Positions 44,863 to 53,509 of a DNA stretch of 64,000 bases are shown here, one piece after another. Within the stretch, counting starts at the first letter, position 1, and the number at the start of each line of letters is the position of its first letter. Source of the stretch: Methylovorus mays (GTDB taxonomy: Bacteria; Pseudomonadota; Gammaproteobacteria; Burkholderiales; Methylophilaceae); assembly GCF_020531915.1 (NCBI RefSeq), contig NZ_JAJAVG010000006.1:1-64000 (forward strand), given 5' to 3'. The translations under genes and the position numbers were made by a program. The notes under the pieces are model-generated. The model had not been told where the DNA came from and made no database searches. It saw nothing but the letters and a program-made list of their open reading frames with translations.

Positions 44863-45888
44863 TCATGCGGCTTTTTGCTTGCGGGTGCGCAACAGCTCAT
44901 CCAGCGGACCAGGCGCGATCCAGTCGGCCACGTCAAAGTCGGCCTTGAGGTAGCCCCACTTGAACAGGAAATCCTTGTAGGCAGTGAGGCCTGCAATGGA
45001 GAGATCGTCCAGTGAGGTACCTTGTTTGAGATGGATATCGTTGCCATAGGCTTTGCGTACCCACTCGTCCGTGGAGTGTGATTCTTTGGCGATGTAGCTG
45101 ACGGTGTCGGCTTCATGTGCAGCAGCCCAGTCGGCCACATCCAGAATCTTGCTCAGGAAACGTACCACCAGGTCGGGGCGCTCTTGCAACAGGGCGTTAT
45201 CGACAGTGATCGGACGCGGCGCACTGTTGTTGGCACGGGCGATAGGATCAGGATGGTTGCGCACATCATAGAGGGTCGTCACGCCATGCTTGTGGGCTTC
45301 TGCCACGCCGCGCGCGCCTTTGACGTAAATGGCATCCACCTTGCCTGCTTTCAGCGCTTCAAATTCGGTGGCATAGGGCGTGTGGCTGGAGGTCCAGCCT
45401 ACACCGGCGCCGCCCTGGGGCACGGGCAAATCTACAAAGACGATATCTTCTGCGCTGAGGCCTGCGGCTTCGAGAGAGACGACAATGCCGCGTAGTGCGC
45501 TGGCGCGTTGGTGGTCGATGCTGATGTCGTTGAGTGGCAGTGCAATGCGCTTGCCTTTCAGCTCGGCCACGCTGGTGATGCCGGAATCAGGCAGGGTAAC
45601 TACCAGCTGCGCTTCATCCACCCAGTTAAGGCCGATGACGCGCGTGTCGGTGCCATTGGCACGTGCCCAGATGGCAGGCACGCTACCACCCTGGCGGAAG
45701 GAATGTGGCAGGCGATGGTCGTAGTGAGACTCGCGCAAATCGGCTTCTGTCACTTCCTGCAGGGTTTTGATGGTGATGTGGTCGGGGGCGAATTCCTGGG
45801 CAAACCAGTTTTCGCGCGCTGCCAAGCCCAGGGGGGTAGGTACTGGGCAGCGGGTGTACCAGATGCTATCGATAGCGGTAACTGACAT
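44863..45888 (-). CDS. DszB-like desulfinase, paralogue 3
   Basis: The 341-residue cytoplasmic protein has the full DszB active-site set: Cys in WYTRCPVPTPLG, His in ESHYDHRLPH, and Arg-x-Gly-Gly in FRQGGS. Sequence is closer to paralogue 1 in keeping the Cys. AGGAG lies 7 bases before the ATG. It sits between the ABC exporter-like genes and the peroxiredoxin, and a weak -24/-12 element lies about 67 bp upstream. It probably releases sulfite from an organic sulfinate; an uncleaved binding-protein role is the alternative. Confidence 0.75.
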   Translation of the reverse strand: MSVTAIDSIWYTRCPVPTPLGLAARENWFAQEFAPDHITIKTLQEVTEADLRESHYDHRLPHSFRQGGSVPAIWARANGTDTRVIGLNWVDEAQLVVTLPDSGITSVAELKGKRIALPLNDISIDHQRASALRGIVVSLEAAGLSAEDIVFVDLPVPQGGAGVGWTSSHTPYATEFEALKAGKVDAIYVKGARGVAEAHKHGVTTLYDVRNHPDPIARANNSAPRPITVDNALLQERPDLVVRFLSKILDVADWAAAHEADTVSYIAKESHSTDEWVRKAYGNDIHLKQGTSLDDLSIAGLTAYKDFLFKWGYLKADFDVADWIAPGPLDELLRTRKQKAA

Positions 45889-45953
45889 GAAAGCTCCTCG
45901 TGATAAAGATGCGTAGTTAAAAGATCAATTCGTGGAAATACGTGACAGGTATT

Positions 45954-45969
45954 TGCAGTATCCATACCA
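45954..45969 (-). promoter_or_regulatory. Weak sigma-54 (-24/-12) candidate upstream of DszB-like paralogue 3
   Basis: On the minus strand TGGTATGGATACTGC has the GG-N10-GC spacing (45968-45967 and 45956-45955), but the boxes are weaker than those at the other sites. Further upstream, at 46044-46069, a CTGTTG-N14-CAACAG inverted repeat resembles the island's enhancer motif but with a longer spacer. Confidence 0.4.
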
Positions 45970-46090
45970 GCGTCGGACAGGCCAGCCACAAAAATATTGG
46001 CTATGTAAATCAATGGTTTGGTTTGAGTGATCAGCCCATGCCGCTGTTGCAGTGACTCGCACTCAACAGGCGGCATGGCAGTTCTGCTTC

Positions 46091-47950
46091 CTAGGCAACA
46101 GAGCGCAAGCTGTCATGCTCGGGCACGGATGCTTCTTCATACGCCTTGTATAGCTGGCTGTAGGCACCACCCTTGGCGATGAGAGTGGTGTGGTTGCCGA
46201 TCTCCTTTACTTCGCCATGCCAGATCACGGCAATACGGTCGGCATCGCGGATCGTGGCGAGCCGGTGGGCAATGACGATGGCGGTGCGGCCTTCGCACAG
46301 GCGACGGAAGGCTACCTGCACGCGGCGTTCGGTGTGAATATCCACTGCCGAGGTGGCTTCATCCAGCACCAATACCGATGGGTTGCCCAGATAGGCACGC
46401 ACCAGGCACACCAGTTGACGCTGACCATGGCTGAGAAATGTCCCGAGCGGGCCGACTTCGGTCTGATAACCCTGTGGCAGGCGTTCCAGCACCTCGTCGG
46501 CACCAAGGTCACGTGCGGCACGAATCAGCGCTTCATCGCTGAAATCAGGCGCGGCCAGTCGCAGGTTGTGCAGTACGCTGCCGGAAAACAGCACGTTATC
46601 CTGCAGCACGACCCCGACTTTGCGGCGCAACACCTGTTGCGGATACTCACGCACATCCACATCATCCAGCAGCACGGCGCCACCCTGCACTTCGTAAAAG
46701 CGCGTCAGCAACTGCACCAGCGTGCTTTTGCCATGGCCGGTCGGGCCAACGATGGCCAGCACTTCGCCTGCCGCCACCTGCAGGTTAAGGTGACGGATCA
46801 CCGGACGGCTTCCGTCCTGCTGGTAGCCAAACACCACGTCGCGAAATTCAACGCTCCCGCGGGATAGCAAGGGGTTGCGGGGGGTGACTGGGTCATTGAT
46901 TTCGGGCTCGGTATCCAGCATGAGAAAAATCCGCTGGGCAGACGAGGCGCCCGAGGTATAGCGTTCCAATAGCTCATTCAGCTCCTGCAGCGGGCCCAGG
47001 AAAAGATGCACATAGAACAGACTCTGGGCGAGCTGGCCCACGGTCATTTCGTGCTGGGCAATGCCCAGGCCACCGGCGAGCAGGAGGGCCGCCTGCCCCA
47101 CAGTGCTGAGCAGCTGCGTGGTCGGCAGGAACCAGCCAGTGCGGATATTGCCCTTGACCAGCGTCTGGTTGAAGTCATGTACCAGCGCACTGTAGCGTGC
47201 TTCATTGGCATCCTCCTGCACGGTTTGCTTGATGATGCGTACGCCGGAAACGGTCTCCACCAGATGCGCGGTAAACCGGGCGCGCGCTTCGGCGACGCGC
47301 GCCCAGTTGTGCTCCGAAATGCGCTTGAACAGCCAGGTGCCCAGAATCAGCAGCGGCGTGATGCTGGCGAGAGCCAGCAGCAGTTTGGGCGAAATCCACC
47401 ACAGGGCAAACGCCGCGCCCACCAGACGCAGCACCGCAGACAACAGCTCGGGCGGCCCCTGGATCAGCAGGGGTTCCAGCGCATCCACATCGCGGTCGGC
47501 GCGCGAGATGATGCGACCAGCCTTGGTGCTATCAAAGTAGCGGATGCTGAGCGCCTGAATATGACGGAATACCCGCACGCGCAGAGTGTTCAGGATGTGA
47601 ATGGCCGTCGAGCCCGCCAGGTATTGCGAGACTGCGGCGAAGGCAAAGCGCAGTGCCCAGGTCAGGCCCATGCCCAGCGCCATCCATACCAGCAGCGGTG
47701 TATTCAGTACCAGCCCTTTTGCGGTCTGGATAAAGCCGTGATCGATGACTTGGCCAACAAACCATGGCCGCAAAAAGATGATGCCGACCAGTACCACCTC
47801 AATGCCGATAATGGCGGCAATACGGCCTTTGTAAGGTGCCAGCAGGGGTAACAAACGCCAGAACATATTGCGATCCAGGCTCTTTTTTGCGAGCTTTTGT
47901 TCCAGCTCAATGTCATTCAGGGCGCGCTCTTGGCGCAGGGACTCAGCCAT
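46091..47950 (-). CDS. ABC exporter-type half-transporter, subunit B
   Basis: The 619-residue protein has a six-helix membrane domain (about 30-320) fused to an ATPase domain. Walker A is GPTGHGKST and Walker B VLVLDEATSAVD is canonical with its catalytic Glu. The signature motif is altered to LSHGQ. Together with the next-upstream gene it would form a heterodimer with one active and one degenerate ATP site. Cargo unknown; such pairs usually export, but siderophore-type importers with this fold exist. It overlaps the partner gene by eight bases. Confidence 0.88.
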   Translation of the reverse strand: MAESLRQERALNDIELEQKLAKKSLDRNMFWRLLPLLAPYKGRIAAIIGIEVVLVGIIFLRPWFVGQVIDHGFIQTAKGLVLNTPLLVWMALGMGLTWALRFAFAAVSQYLAGSTAIHILNTLRVRVFRHIQALSIRYFDSTKAGRIISRADRDVDALEPLLIQGPPELLSAVLRLVGAAFALWWISPKLLLALASITPLLILGTWLFKRISEHNWARVAEARARFTAHLVETVSGVRIIKQTVQEDANEARYSALVHDFNQTLVKGNIRTGWFLPTTQLLSTVGQAALLLAGGLGIAQHEMTVGQLAQSLFYVHLFLGPLQELNELLERYTSGASSAQRIFLMLDTEPEINDPVTPRNPLLSRGSVEFRDVVFGYQQDGSRPVIRHLNLQVAAGEVLAIVGPTGHGKSTLVQLLTRFYEVQGGAVLLDDVDVREYPQQVLRRKVGVVLQDNVLFSGSVLHNLRLAAPDFSDEALIRAARDLGADEVLERLPQGYQTEVGPLGTFLSHGQRQLVCLVRAYLGNPSVLVLDEATSAVDIHTERRVQVAFRRLCEGRTAIVIAHRLATIRDADRIAVIWHGEVKEIGNHTTLIAKGGAYSQLYKAYEEASVPEHDSLRSVA

Positions 47951-49727
47951 GATGGACTCCTACCAGTTCGCGATATTCCGCATGATGTTCAAGCAAATGG
48001 GCATGCTGGCCTTCGGCCACGATACGGCCTTTGTCCAGCACGGCGACGCGATCTGCCAGCAGGATGGTGGACAGCTTGCTGGCAATCAGCAGCACGGTCA
48101 CGGCCTGGCCGCTGGCATCGCGCAGGCGGCGAATGTTATCCAGCACGCGGTGCTCGGTCAGCGCATCCAGTGCGCTGGTGGCATCGTCCAGAATCAGGAC
48201 GCTGGGGTGCGCCAGGAAGGCACGGGCCAGGCTGATGCGCTGGCGCTGACCGCCGGAGAGCGTAATGCCGCGATCGCCGATGCGGGTCTGCAGGCCATCC
48301 GATAGCGAGTCCAGCACATCGCGTGCTGCTGCCAGCTCCAGCGCTTCCAGCAGCTCGGCTTCGCTGGCCTGCGGTCTTGCCAGGCGCAGGTTGGCTTCCA
48401 GCGTATCGGAAAACAGAAAGCTTTCTTGCGGCACCACATGGATGCGTCGCCGTAACTCATCCAACCGGAATTGGTGGACGTTGTGCCACCCGGACGATGC
48501 GGAGCCGATATCCACCCTGCCATGGTTGGCGTCCAGCAGCCTTGGCAGCAGGGCGGCCAGGGTGCTTTTTCCCGAGCCGGTAATACCGACCAGCGCCAGG
48601 ATTTCGCCTGGGGCTGCATGTAAATGGCAATGCTGCAAAATGGCGTTGCCACCGGCGGCTTGTACCGTGACATCGTGTAAACGGAAACCGAGCGCTGCTT
48701 TGGGGATGCTGTCATTACCGCCCGCGATGGTCGGCGATTCGTCCAGCAGCTCCCAGATACGGCCGGCAGAAGAGCGGGCATCAGCAAATACCTGCATCAC
48801 GCGGCCGATGGGCTCAATGCGGAAGATCAAGGTGTTGGCGACCAGCAGGGAGGCAATGAGCGCGCCGACTTCCAGTTGGCCTTGTTGGATCAGCCACGCA
48901 CCAAAGCCCAGAATCCAGACTTGGGAAAGCGCGACCAGCGTTTGCGGCAGTGGCGTATGAACTGCCGCGTAGGCCAGCGCGGTATGCGCATGGCGCACAA
49001 AGGTCTGTACAAAGCCCTCAAAAGCACTAATGCGTAAAGACTCCAGGGCAAAAGCCTTGATCACGCGCACGCCGTTAATGCCTTCACTCAGCTCCTGATT
49101 CACCTGGTCATAGGCCTGGCCCACGGCGCGATCCAGCGTGACAAGTTGATCAGTCTGGCGAATGAAAATGGCGATGCCCGCCAGCACGAAAGCCAGCGTA
49201 CCCAGGCCCAGCCATACGTTGTAAAGGCAGAGCAGGCCGATGGAGACCAGTATCCACACACTGGCCTCAAATACCTGGCGCCAGAAGTTGATCAGCGCAT
49301 CACGTACCTTGTCGGCATCGCGCGTGGTGCGGGTGACCATTTCGCCTACCCCATGCTGCAGGTGATAGGCGAGGTCCAGGCGCTGTACCTGGATCAGAAT
49401 GCGCTCACGTAGCAGAGACAAGAGATCCTGGCCGATGATCAGCGACAACACGCCGGCAAAGTATTGCAGGATGCCGCGGCCAACCGCAACGGCGATGATG
49501 ATGGTGATCCAGTACCAAGCCACGGCAAGATCATAGTGGCCATTGGGCAGAAGTTTGATCGCGGTACCGTCATGCACGGCCTGCACGGCATGGCCGATAA
49601 GCCAGAGTTGCCAGGCCATACCGGCGTTCACCAGTAAAAACAGAAGGGCGGTCAGACTGAAACGCCATGGCATCGTGCGATAAAGCCACAGGCAGCGCAG
49701 CAGTGGATGGGTGGGAGAGATGGACAT
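47943..49727 (-). CDS. ABC exporter-type half-transporter, subunit A
   Basis: I start at ATG 49727 (MSISPTHPLL), with GAGG eight bases upstream, giving 594 residues. The membrane domain (about 20-305) is followed by an ATPase with Walker A GITGSGKST, normal signature LSGGQRQR and Walker B LILDDATSALD, in which the catalytic Glu is Asp. That makes its own site degenerate while its signature completes the partner's site. It is 68 bp behind the TonB-dependent receptor, separated by a hairpin. Confidence 0.88.
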   Translation of the reverse strand: MSISPTHPLLRCLWLYRTMPWRFSLTALLFLLVNAGMAWQLWLIGHAVQAVHDGTAIKLLPNGHYDLAVAWYWITIIIAVAVGRGILQYFAGVLSLIIGQDLLSLLRERILIQVQRLDLAYHLQHGVGEMVTRTTRDADKVRDALINFWRQVFEASVWILVSIGLLCLYNVWLGLGTLAFVLAGIAIFIRQTDQLVTLDRAVGQAYDQVNQELSEGINGVRVIKAFALESLRISAFEGFVQTFVRHAHTALAYAAVHTPLPQTLVALSQVWILGFGAWLIQQGQLEVGALIASLLVANTLIFRIEPIGRVMQVFADARSSAGRIWELLDESPTIAGGNDSIPKAALGFRLHDVTVQAAGGNAILQHCHLHAAPGEILALVGITGSGKSTLAALLPRLLDANHGRVDIGSASSGWHNVHQFRLDELRRRIHVVPQESFLFSDTLEANLRLARPQASEAELLEALELAAARDVLDSLSDGLQTRIGDRGITLSGGQRQRISLARAFLAHPSVLILDDATSALDALTEHRVLDNIRRLRDASGQAVTVLLIASKLSTILLADRVAVLDKGRIVAEGQHAHLLEHHAEYRELVGVHHG

Positions 49728-49745
49728 AGTGCCTCGCATAAAACG

Positions 49746-49783
49746 TAAAAAGCGGATACCCGGCACGAGGCCGGATATCCGCT
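49746..49783 (-). terminator. Terminator-like hairpin between the receptor and ABC genes
   Basis: On the minus strand a 14-bp stem with one mismatch, AGCGGATATCCGGC against GCCGGGTATCCGCT, encloses a five-base loop and is followed by TTTTT. It lies in the 68 bp after the receptor stop and may lower expression of the downstream transporter genes relative to the receptor. Confidence 0.7.
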
Positions 49784-49795
49784 ATAGGGCTATGT

Positions 49796-52246
49796 TTAGA
49801 AACGTAGCGTCAGGGAAACACCCGCCGTGCGTGGCGCACCGTAAATCGTGGTGGTACCCGTGGCTGGGGCAGCTGGCAATGCGTGAGCAATGTATTCCTT
49901 GTCAAAGAGGTTATTGACATAGCCCGTCACTGCCAGGCGATCACCCTTGGTGCTCCAGGTAACGCGAGCATTGACGAGGGAGTAGCCTTCCTGACTCAGT
50001 AGCTTGTAATAGAGGTTCTGCTCGATGTTCTGCGCATTCACGAAGTAATGCTGCTCGCTGGTGTAACGCCAATCCAGGCTGGTCACGATTTTGTTGTCGT
50101 TTGCCAATGGAATGCGATAGTTGGCCGACAGCAGGGCATTAACCTCGGGGGTACGTACCAGATCATTGCCGTCGTAATTGGTCGTGCTGTTTTGTACTTG
50201 CAGCTTGTCAAATTTGCTCGATTGCAAACCAATATTGCCGATCAGGCGCAGATTGCTGGTGGGCAATGCCTCCACTTCAAATTCCGCCCCCTTTACCGTC
50301 GCGCTATCCGCATTTTGCAGATAAGACACGGTGGTGGTGGCGCCAGCTGGTACACCTACGACGTTGACCTGTACATCCTTGTAGTCATAGTAGAACAAGG
50401 TGGTATTGAAGTTGAGGCGGCCGCCCAGCCATTCCGATTTGTAGCCGATTTCGTAGGAATCCAGCTTTTCCGGCTTCACCGTATTCAGGGCAGCTGTCGC
50501 TGTCGCGGCCGTGTTAAAGCCGCCAGACTTTTCGCCGTGTGCATACTTGAAGAAGGTGCGGCTGGTGTCGCTGATCTTGTATTCCGGTGTGAAATCGTAG
50601 GTGAAGGAGTTCCAGCGTTTTTCCTGCTCTGCGTCAAAGTTGGTGACCAGGCCAGTCGGGTTGTTGTAGCTGCCGATGTAGCTATCCCACCATTGCCCCA
50701 GATTGCTCCAGCTGGCGGCAGTGATACCAGCACCAGAAGCGGAGCGACGGCTCAGTTCCAACTCTTTCTTTTCGGTAGACCAGCGGGCGCCGACGGTGGT
50801 TTTGAAAACATCCGTCCAGTTGTACGTGGTGCTACCGAAAACTGCAAAGCTGGAAGCCTTGTGGTTATAGTCGCTATAGCTGAAATTGTTCAAGGCATTG
50901 CTGCCACCTGTGACCGCTGGAACGCTACCCACCGGCAAACGCGCCGATGCGCTGTAGGAGTTGATTTCTTCCTTGAACAAATGGATACCAGACAGCCAGT
51001 TCCAGCGATCTTCGCGCGGTGAGGCAAAGCGGATTTCCTGCGAATATTGCTTGCTGTCCGCTTTGGTATAGCCCCGTGAGAGTTCCAGCGCGCTGTTGTC
51101 GGCATCATTCAGCACGGTCTGGTCCCAATCTTCGTATGCCGAGATCGACGTGAGCGAGTACTTGCCCAAATCCCATTTCAGGGTCAGCGATGCGCCATTC
51201 TGTGTTGAGTCGCCCCTGTTTTCGGCATTCGAGCTCACATCCTTGCGGCTGGTACTTGGCACATAGCCAAAACGGAATGCGCCACCTGGGCCAGCACCGG
51301 TAACGGTTTGTATGCTGCCGTCCGTGGAGTAATCGCGACGGTGCACATTCAGCAGGGCTTCCAGATTATCCGTCAGCTGGAATAGCAATTGCCCACGTAC
51401 GGCGGTGTCCTTGACCGCGCCATCGCGCTGACCGGTGAACTGGTTACGGAAATAGCCATCGCGGTCCTGATCATAAAAAGACAAGCGACCAGCCACGCGT
51501 TCGCTGACGATTTCGCCGCCCACAGCACCTTCAAAAATGCGCGAGCCATAGTTGCCGATGTCGGCTTTGACGTAGTTATCACCCGTGTTGAACGAAGGCT
51601 TCTTGCTGATGATATTCACCGCACCGCCTGTGGTGTTCTTGCCCCACAGCGTGCCTTGCGGACCGCGCAGCACTTCCACCCGGTCCAGGTCAAATAGTGG
51701 GAAACCAGTGGCGGTGGCATTGCTGATATAGACATCATCCAGATAGATACCTACCGGGCTGGCCATGTCGATTTGTTGCTGACCGGAACCCACGCCACGA
51801 ATCCACCAGCGTGGACGGCCATTAAACTGGGTGTTGGCGGAGGCGTTGGGCACGTAGTTGAGTACCTCGCCTGCGGATTTGCCTATACCTTTGTCCTGCA
51901 ACTCCTTGCCGCTTAAGACGGTAATGGCGGTCGGCACCTTTTGCGCGGTTTCCTCACGCTTGTTGGCAGTCACCACCACGCTGCCAAGGGAGGCTTCACT
52001 TTCGCCCTGGCCATTCACTGTGGTTGGCTGGGTAGCTGTCGTGCTGGTGCTTGCGTCGTTCTGTGCATCTTCGGCTGATTTGGTCTGTGCCGTAGAAGCG
52101 TCACTGGCAGGCGTGGCGTCGGCGGCATAGGCATGGCTGATGACCAGGCTGCCGATAAAAATGCTACTCACGGCACGCAGTAAAGGTTTGATGATAAAGC
52201 GCGTTTGCGCCGGCTGATCTGATGGGCTGCTTGTTGTTATGGTCAT
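49796..52246 (-). CDS. TonB-dependent outer-membrane receptor
   Basis: I start at ATG 52246 (MTITTSSPSD), with AGGAAA upstream, which gives 816 residues. The first in-frame Met, at 52285, coincides with the predicted transcription start and cannot be used. A signal peptide ends at about HAYA^ADAT. A TonB box-like SVVVTA precedes the plug domain (LDRVEVLRGPQGTLWGKNTTGGAVN), and a 22-strand barrel ends in GVSLTLRF with terminal Phe. In this context it probably imports an organosulfur compound, not iron. TonB-ExbB-ExbD partners are in the neighbouring operon. Confidence 0.92.
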   Translation of the reverse strand: MTITTSSPSDQPAQTRFIIKPLLRAVSSIFIGSLVISHAYAADATPASDASTAQTKSAEDAQNDASTSTTATQPTTVNGQGESEASLGSVVVTANKREETAQKVPTAITVLSGKELQDKGIGKSAGEVLNYVPNASANTQFNGRPRWWIRGVGSGQQQIDMASPVGIYLDDVYISNATATGFPLFDLDRVEVLRGPQGTLWGKNTTGGAVNIISKKPSFNTGDNYVKADIGNYGSRIFEGAVGGEIVSERVAGRLSFYDQDRDGYFRNQFTGQRDGAVKDTAVRGQLLFQLTDNLEALLNVHRRDYSTDGSIQTVTGAGPGGAFRFGYVPSTSRKDVSSNAENRGDSTQNGASLTLKWDLGKYSLTSISAYEDWDQTVLNDADNSALELSRGYTKADSKQYSQEIRFASPREDRWNWLSGIHLFKEEINSYSASARLPVGSVPAVTGGSNALNNFSYSDYNHKASSFAVFGSTTYNWTDVFKTTVGARWSTEKKELELSRRSASGAGITAASWSNLGQWWDSYIGSYNNPTGLVTNFDAEQEKRWNSFTYDFTPEYKISDTSRTFFKYAHGEKSGGFNTAATATAALNTVKPEKLDSYEIGYKSEWLGGRLNFNTTLFYYDYKDVQVNVVGVPAGATTTVSYLQNADSATVKGAEFEVEALPTSNLRLIGNIGLQSSKFDKLQVQNSTTNYDGNDLVRTPEVNALLSANYRIPLANDNKIVTSLDWRYTSEQHYFVNAQNIEQNLYYKLLSQEGYSLVNARVTWSTKGDRLAVTGYVNNLFDKEYIAHALPAAPATGTTTIYGAPRTAGVSLTLRF

Positions 52247-52292
52247 GTTGTTTCCTGTTGAGTGCAAATAAATTAACGACGACATGCGCTAG

Positions 52293-52309
52293 CGCAGAAT
52301 CTGTGCCAG
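52293..52309 (-). promoter_or_regulatory. Sigma-54 (-24/-12) promoter of the TonB-dependent receptor operon
   Basis: On the minus strand CTGGCACAGATTCTGCG has GG at 52307-52306 and GC at 52295-52294, 10 bases apart, with a perfect TGGCAC box. Initiation is predicted near 52283, leaving a 37-base leader before ATG 52246. Confidence 0.8.
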
Positions 52310-52395
52310 CAGCAGATGGCTTTCTCGAGTTAACGCTAACTGATTGTTGTAAAAAGATTTAAATGCGATGGTATGTAGTCGCTGCCTATGCGCTG

Positions 52396-52455
52396 CTGTT
52401 TTTGCAGCAACAATTTTTGGTGGGTCTGTTGCGTCTACTGTTGGCAGGGCAACAA
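52396..52455. promoter_or_regulatory. Paired enhancer-like inverted repeats nearest the receptor promoter
   Basis: Site 1 at 52396-52413 is CTGTTT-TTGCAG-CAACAA. Site 2 at 52438-52455 is CTGTTG-GCAGGG-CAACAA. Both contain TGTT-N8-AACA exactly. Centres are 42 bp apart, about four turns, and lie 95-140 bp upstream of the minus-strand -24 element. The 507-bp region 52247-52753 also holds a second pair and a plus-strand promoter; I see no gene in it. Confidence 0.68.
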
Positions 52456-52503
52456 CGGGCCTCAACCTGCATGCAAGAATCCCGGGCCAGGAAAAAATCG
52501 CCG

Positions 52504-52553
52504 CTGTTGCTCCAGCATCAGCATTGATGGCTGAAGTGTTGCGTGTGGTACAA
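52504..52553. promoter_or_regulatory. Second paired enhancer-like repeats in the divergent region
   Basis: Site 1 at 52504-52521 is CTGTTG-CTCCAG-CATCAG, one mismatch from CTGTTG-N6-CAACAG. Site 2 at 52536-52553 is GTGTTG-CGTGTG-GTACAA, weaker. Centres are 32 bp apart, as in the pair at 35010-35060. They lie about 130-165 bp upstream of the plus-strand -24 element at 52676. Confidence 0.6.
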
Positions 52554-52673
52554 GCCCGTGGGGTGGACGCTACTGAATAACGATGAAAAATGAAGGGTGA
52601 AAGACAGCGGGAATAAGCTTAATCAATTGAAAAATAAGAGATTGATTTTTCGCCGCGATGCACAGGCCATGGG

Positions 52674-52690
52674 CTGGCACAGGCATTGCC
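52674..52690 (+). promoter_or_regulatory. Sigma-54 (-24/-12) promoter of the aldolase-like/nitroreductase operon
   Basis: CTGGCACAGGCATTGCC has GG at 52676-52677 and GC at 52688-52689, 10 bases apart, with perfect TGGCAC and a TTGCC box. Initiation is predicted near 52700, 54 bp before the ATG. Confidence 0.85.
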
Positions 52691-52753
52691 AATACATTGG
52701 GGGTCTGGCTATCAAGCCATTAACCGAAACCTCTTAATTTTAAGGAGACCCCG

Positions 52754-53446
52754 ATGTCTAACCCGCTGTCCGAAATTGACCTGATTTCATACGTGGAAGA
52801 TGCCAAGGCCGATGCCGTTCATGCCTTTGGCGTGCTGAGCCGCAACGGCACCTTGTCTGCCAGCCTGACTTACCATGTCACCCACCTGGTGCCTGGGCAC
52901 GATAAATTGCTGAATATCCGCTTCCCCGGCGGGTTGGCGCGCGATCAGTCGCCCAGCATTGCCATTACCGAGTTCTCTAAGCATCCCGACCATATCCTGC
53001 GTGAATCCCGACTGGATGCCGATACCGTCATCCATGCCCATACCAATTTCCTGTCGGCATGGTCGCTGGCGCATAAGCCATTTCCGATTTTGTATGTGGC
53101 CGCGGCGCGCCATCTGGCTGCCCGCGAGATTCCCAATCATCTGGACCGCACACGCAGCGTTTACGACGTCATCAAGGAGCGGCTTGACCAGCATCCCGAG
53201 CTGGCACCGCCACCTGCATTGCTGGAGTCGAATGGCGGCGCCAATTTCTGGGGCAAGGGGATTATCAAAACCTCGGAGTTGATCCTGTTTATTGAGGAAG
53301 CCGCGCGCTATCAGGCGATTGCCGAGCAGATCGGCGGCGCACAGCTGTACACCCCGGGGGCGCTGGAGTTGCAGTGGCAGCGTACTGGCCTGCTGGATAA
53401 AGCCAAGTCCTACACCGGGCGTTATCTGGCCGATATCGCTGGCTAA
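52754..53446 (+). CDS. Class II aldolase/adducin-like protein, paralogue 2
   Basis: The 230-residue protein is a paralogue of the gene at 35228. The zinc-site pair is H94 and H96 in VIHAHTNFL. The C-terminal motif LLESNGGANFWG again lacks the His of the family's NHG, with Gly161 in its place. The shared loss suggests a subfamily with altered metal binding or chemistry and not a random mutation. TAAGGAG stands eight bases before the ATG. It leads an operon with a nitroreductase behind a sigma-54 promoter. Confidence 0.8.
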   Translation: MSNPLSEIDLISYVEDAKADAVHAFGVLSRNGTLSASLTYHVTHLVPGHDKLLNIRFPGGLARDQSPSIAITEFSKHPDHILRESRLDADTVIHAHTNFLSAWSLAHKPFPILYVAAARHLAAREIPNHLDRTRSVYDVIKERLDQHPELAPPPALLESNGGANFWGKGIIKTSELILFIEEAARYQAIAEQIGGAQLYTPGALELQWQRTGLLDKAKSYTGRYLADIAG

Positions 53447-53509
53447 CTGCTGGGCTGGAGGGGCACCCTCTGGCTCACCATCCACTTTGATCAGCATGAG
53501 AGCAAGCAC

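Noticed and set aside
49796-52246. Iron-siderophore receptor as the meaning of the TonB-dependent receptor
   Set aside because: No Fur-like box or siderophore genes are seen, and the promoter is of sigma-54 type shared with sulfur genes; an organosulfur role fits the context better, though it is unproven.
52362-52580. Short ORFs in the receptor/aldolase divergent region, including a hydrophobic one from 52362
   Set aside because: They overlap the paired enhancer sites and lack ribosome-binding sites; regulatory DNA explains the region better.
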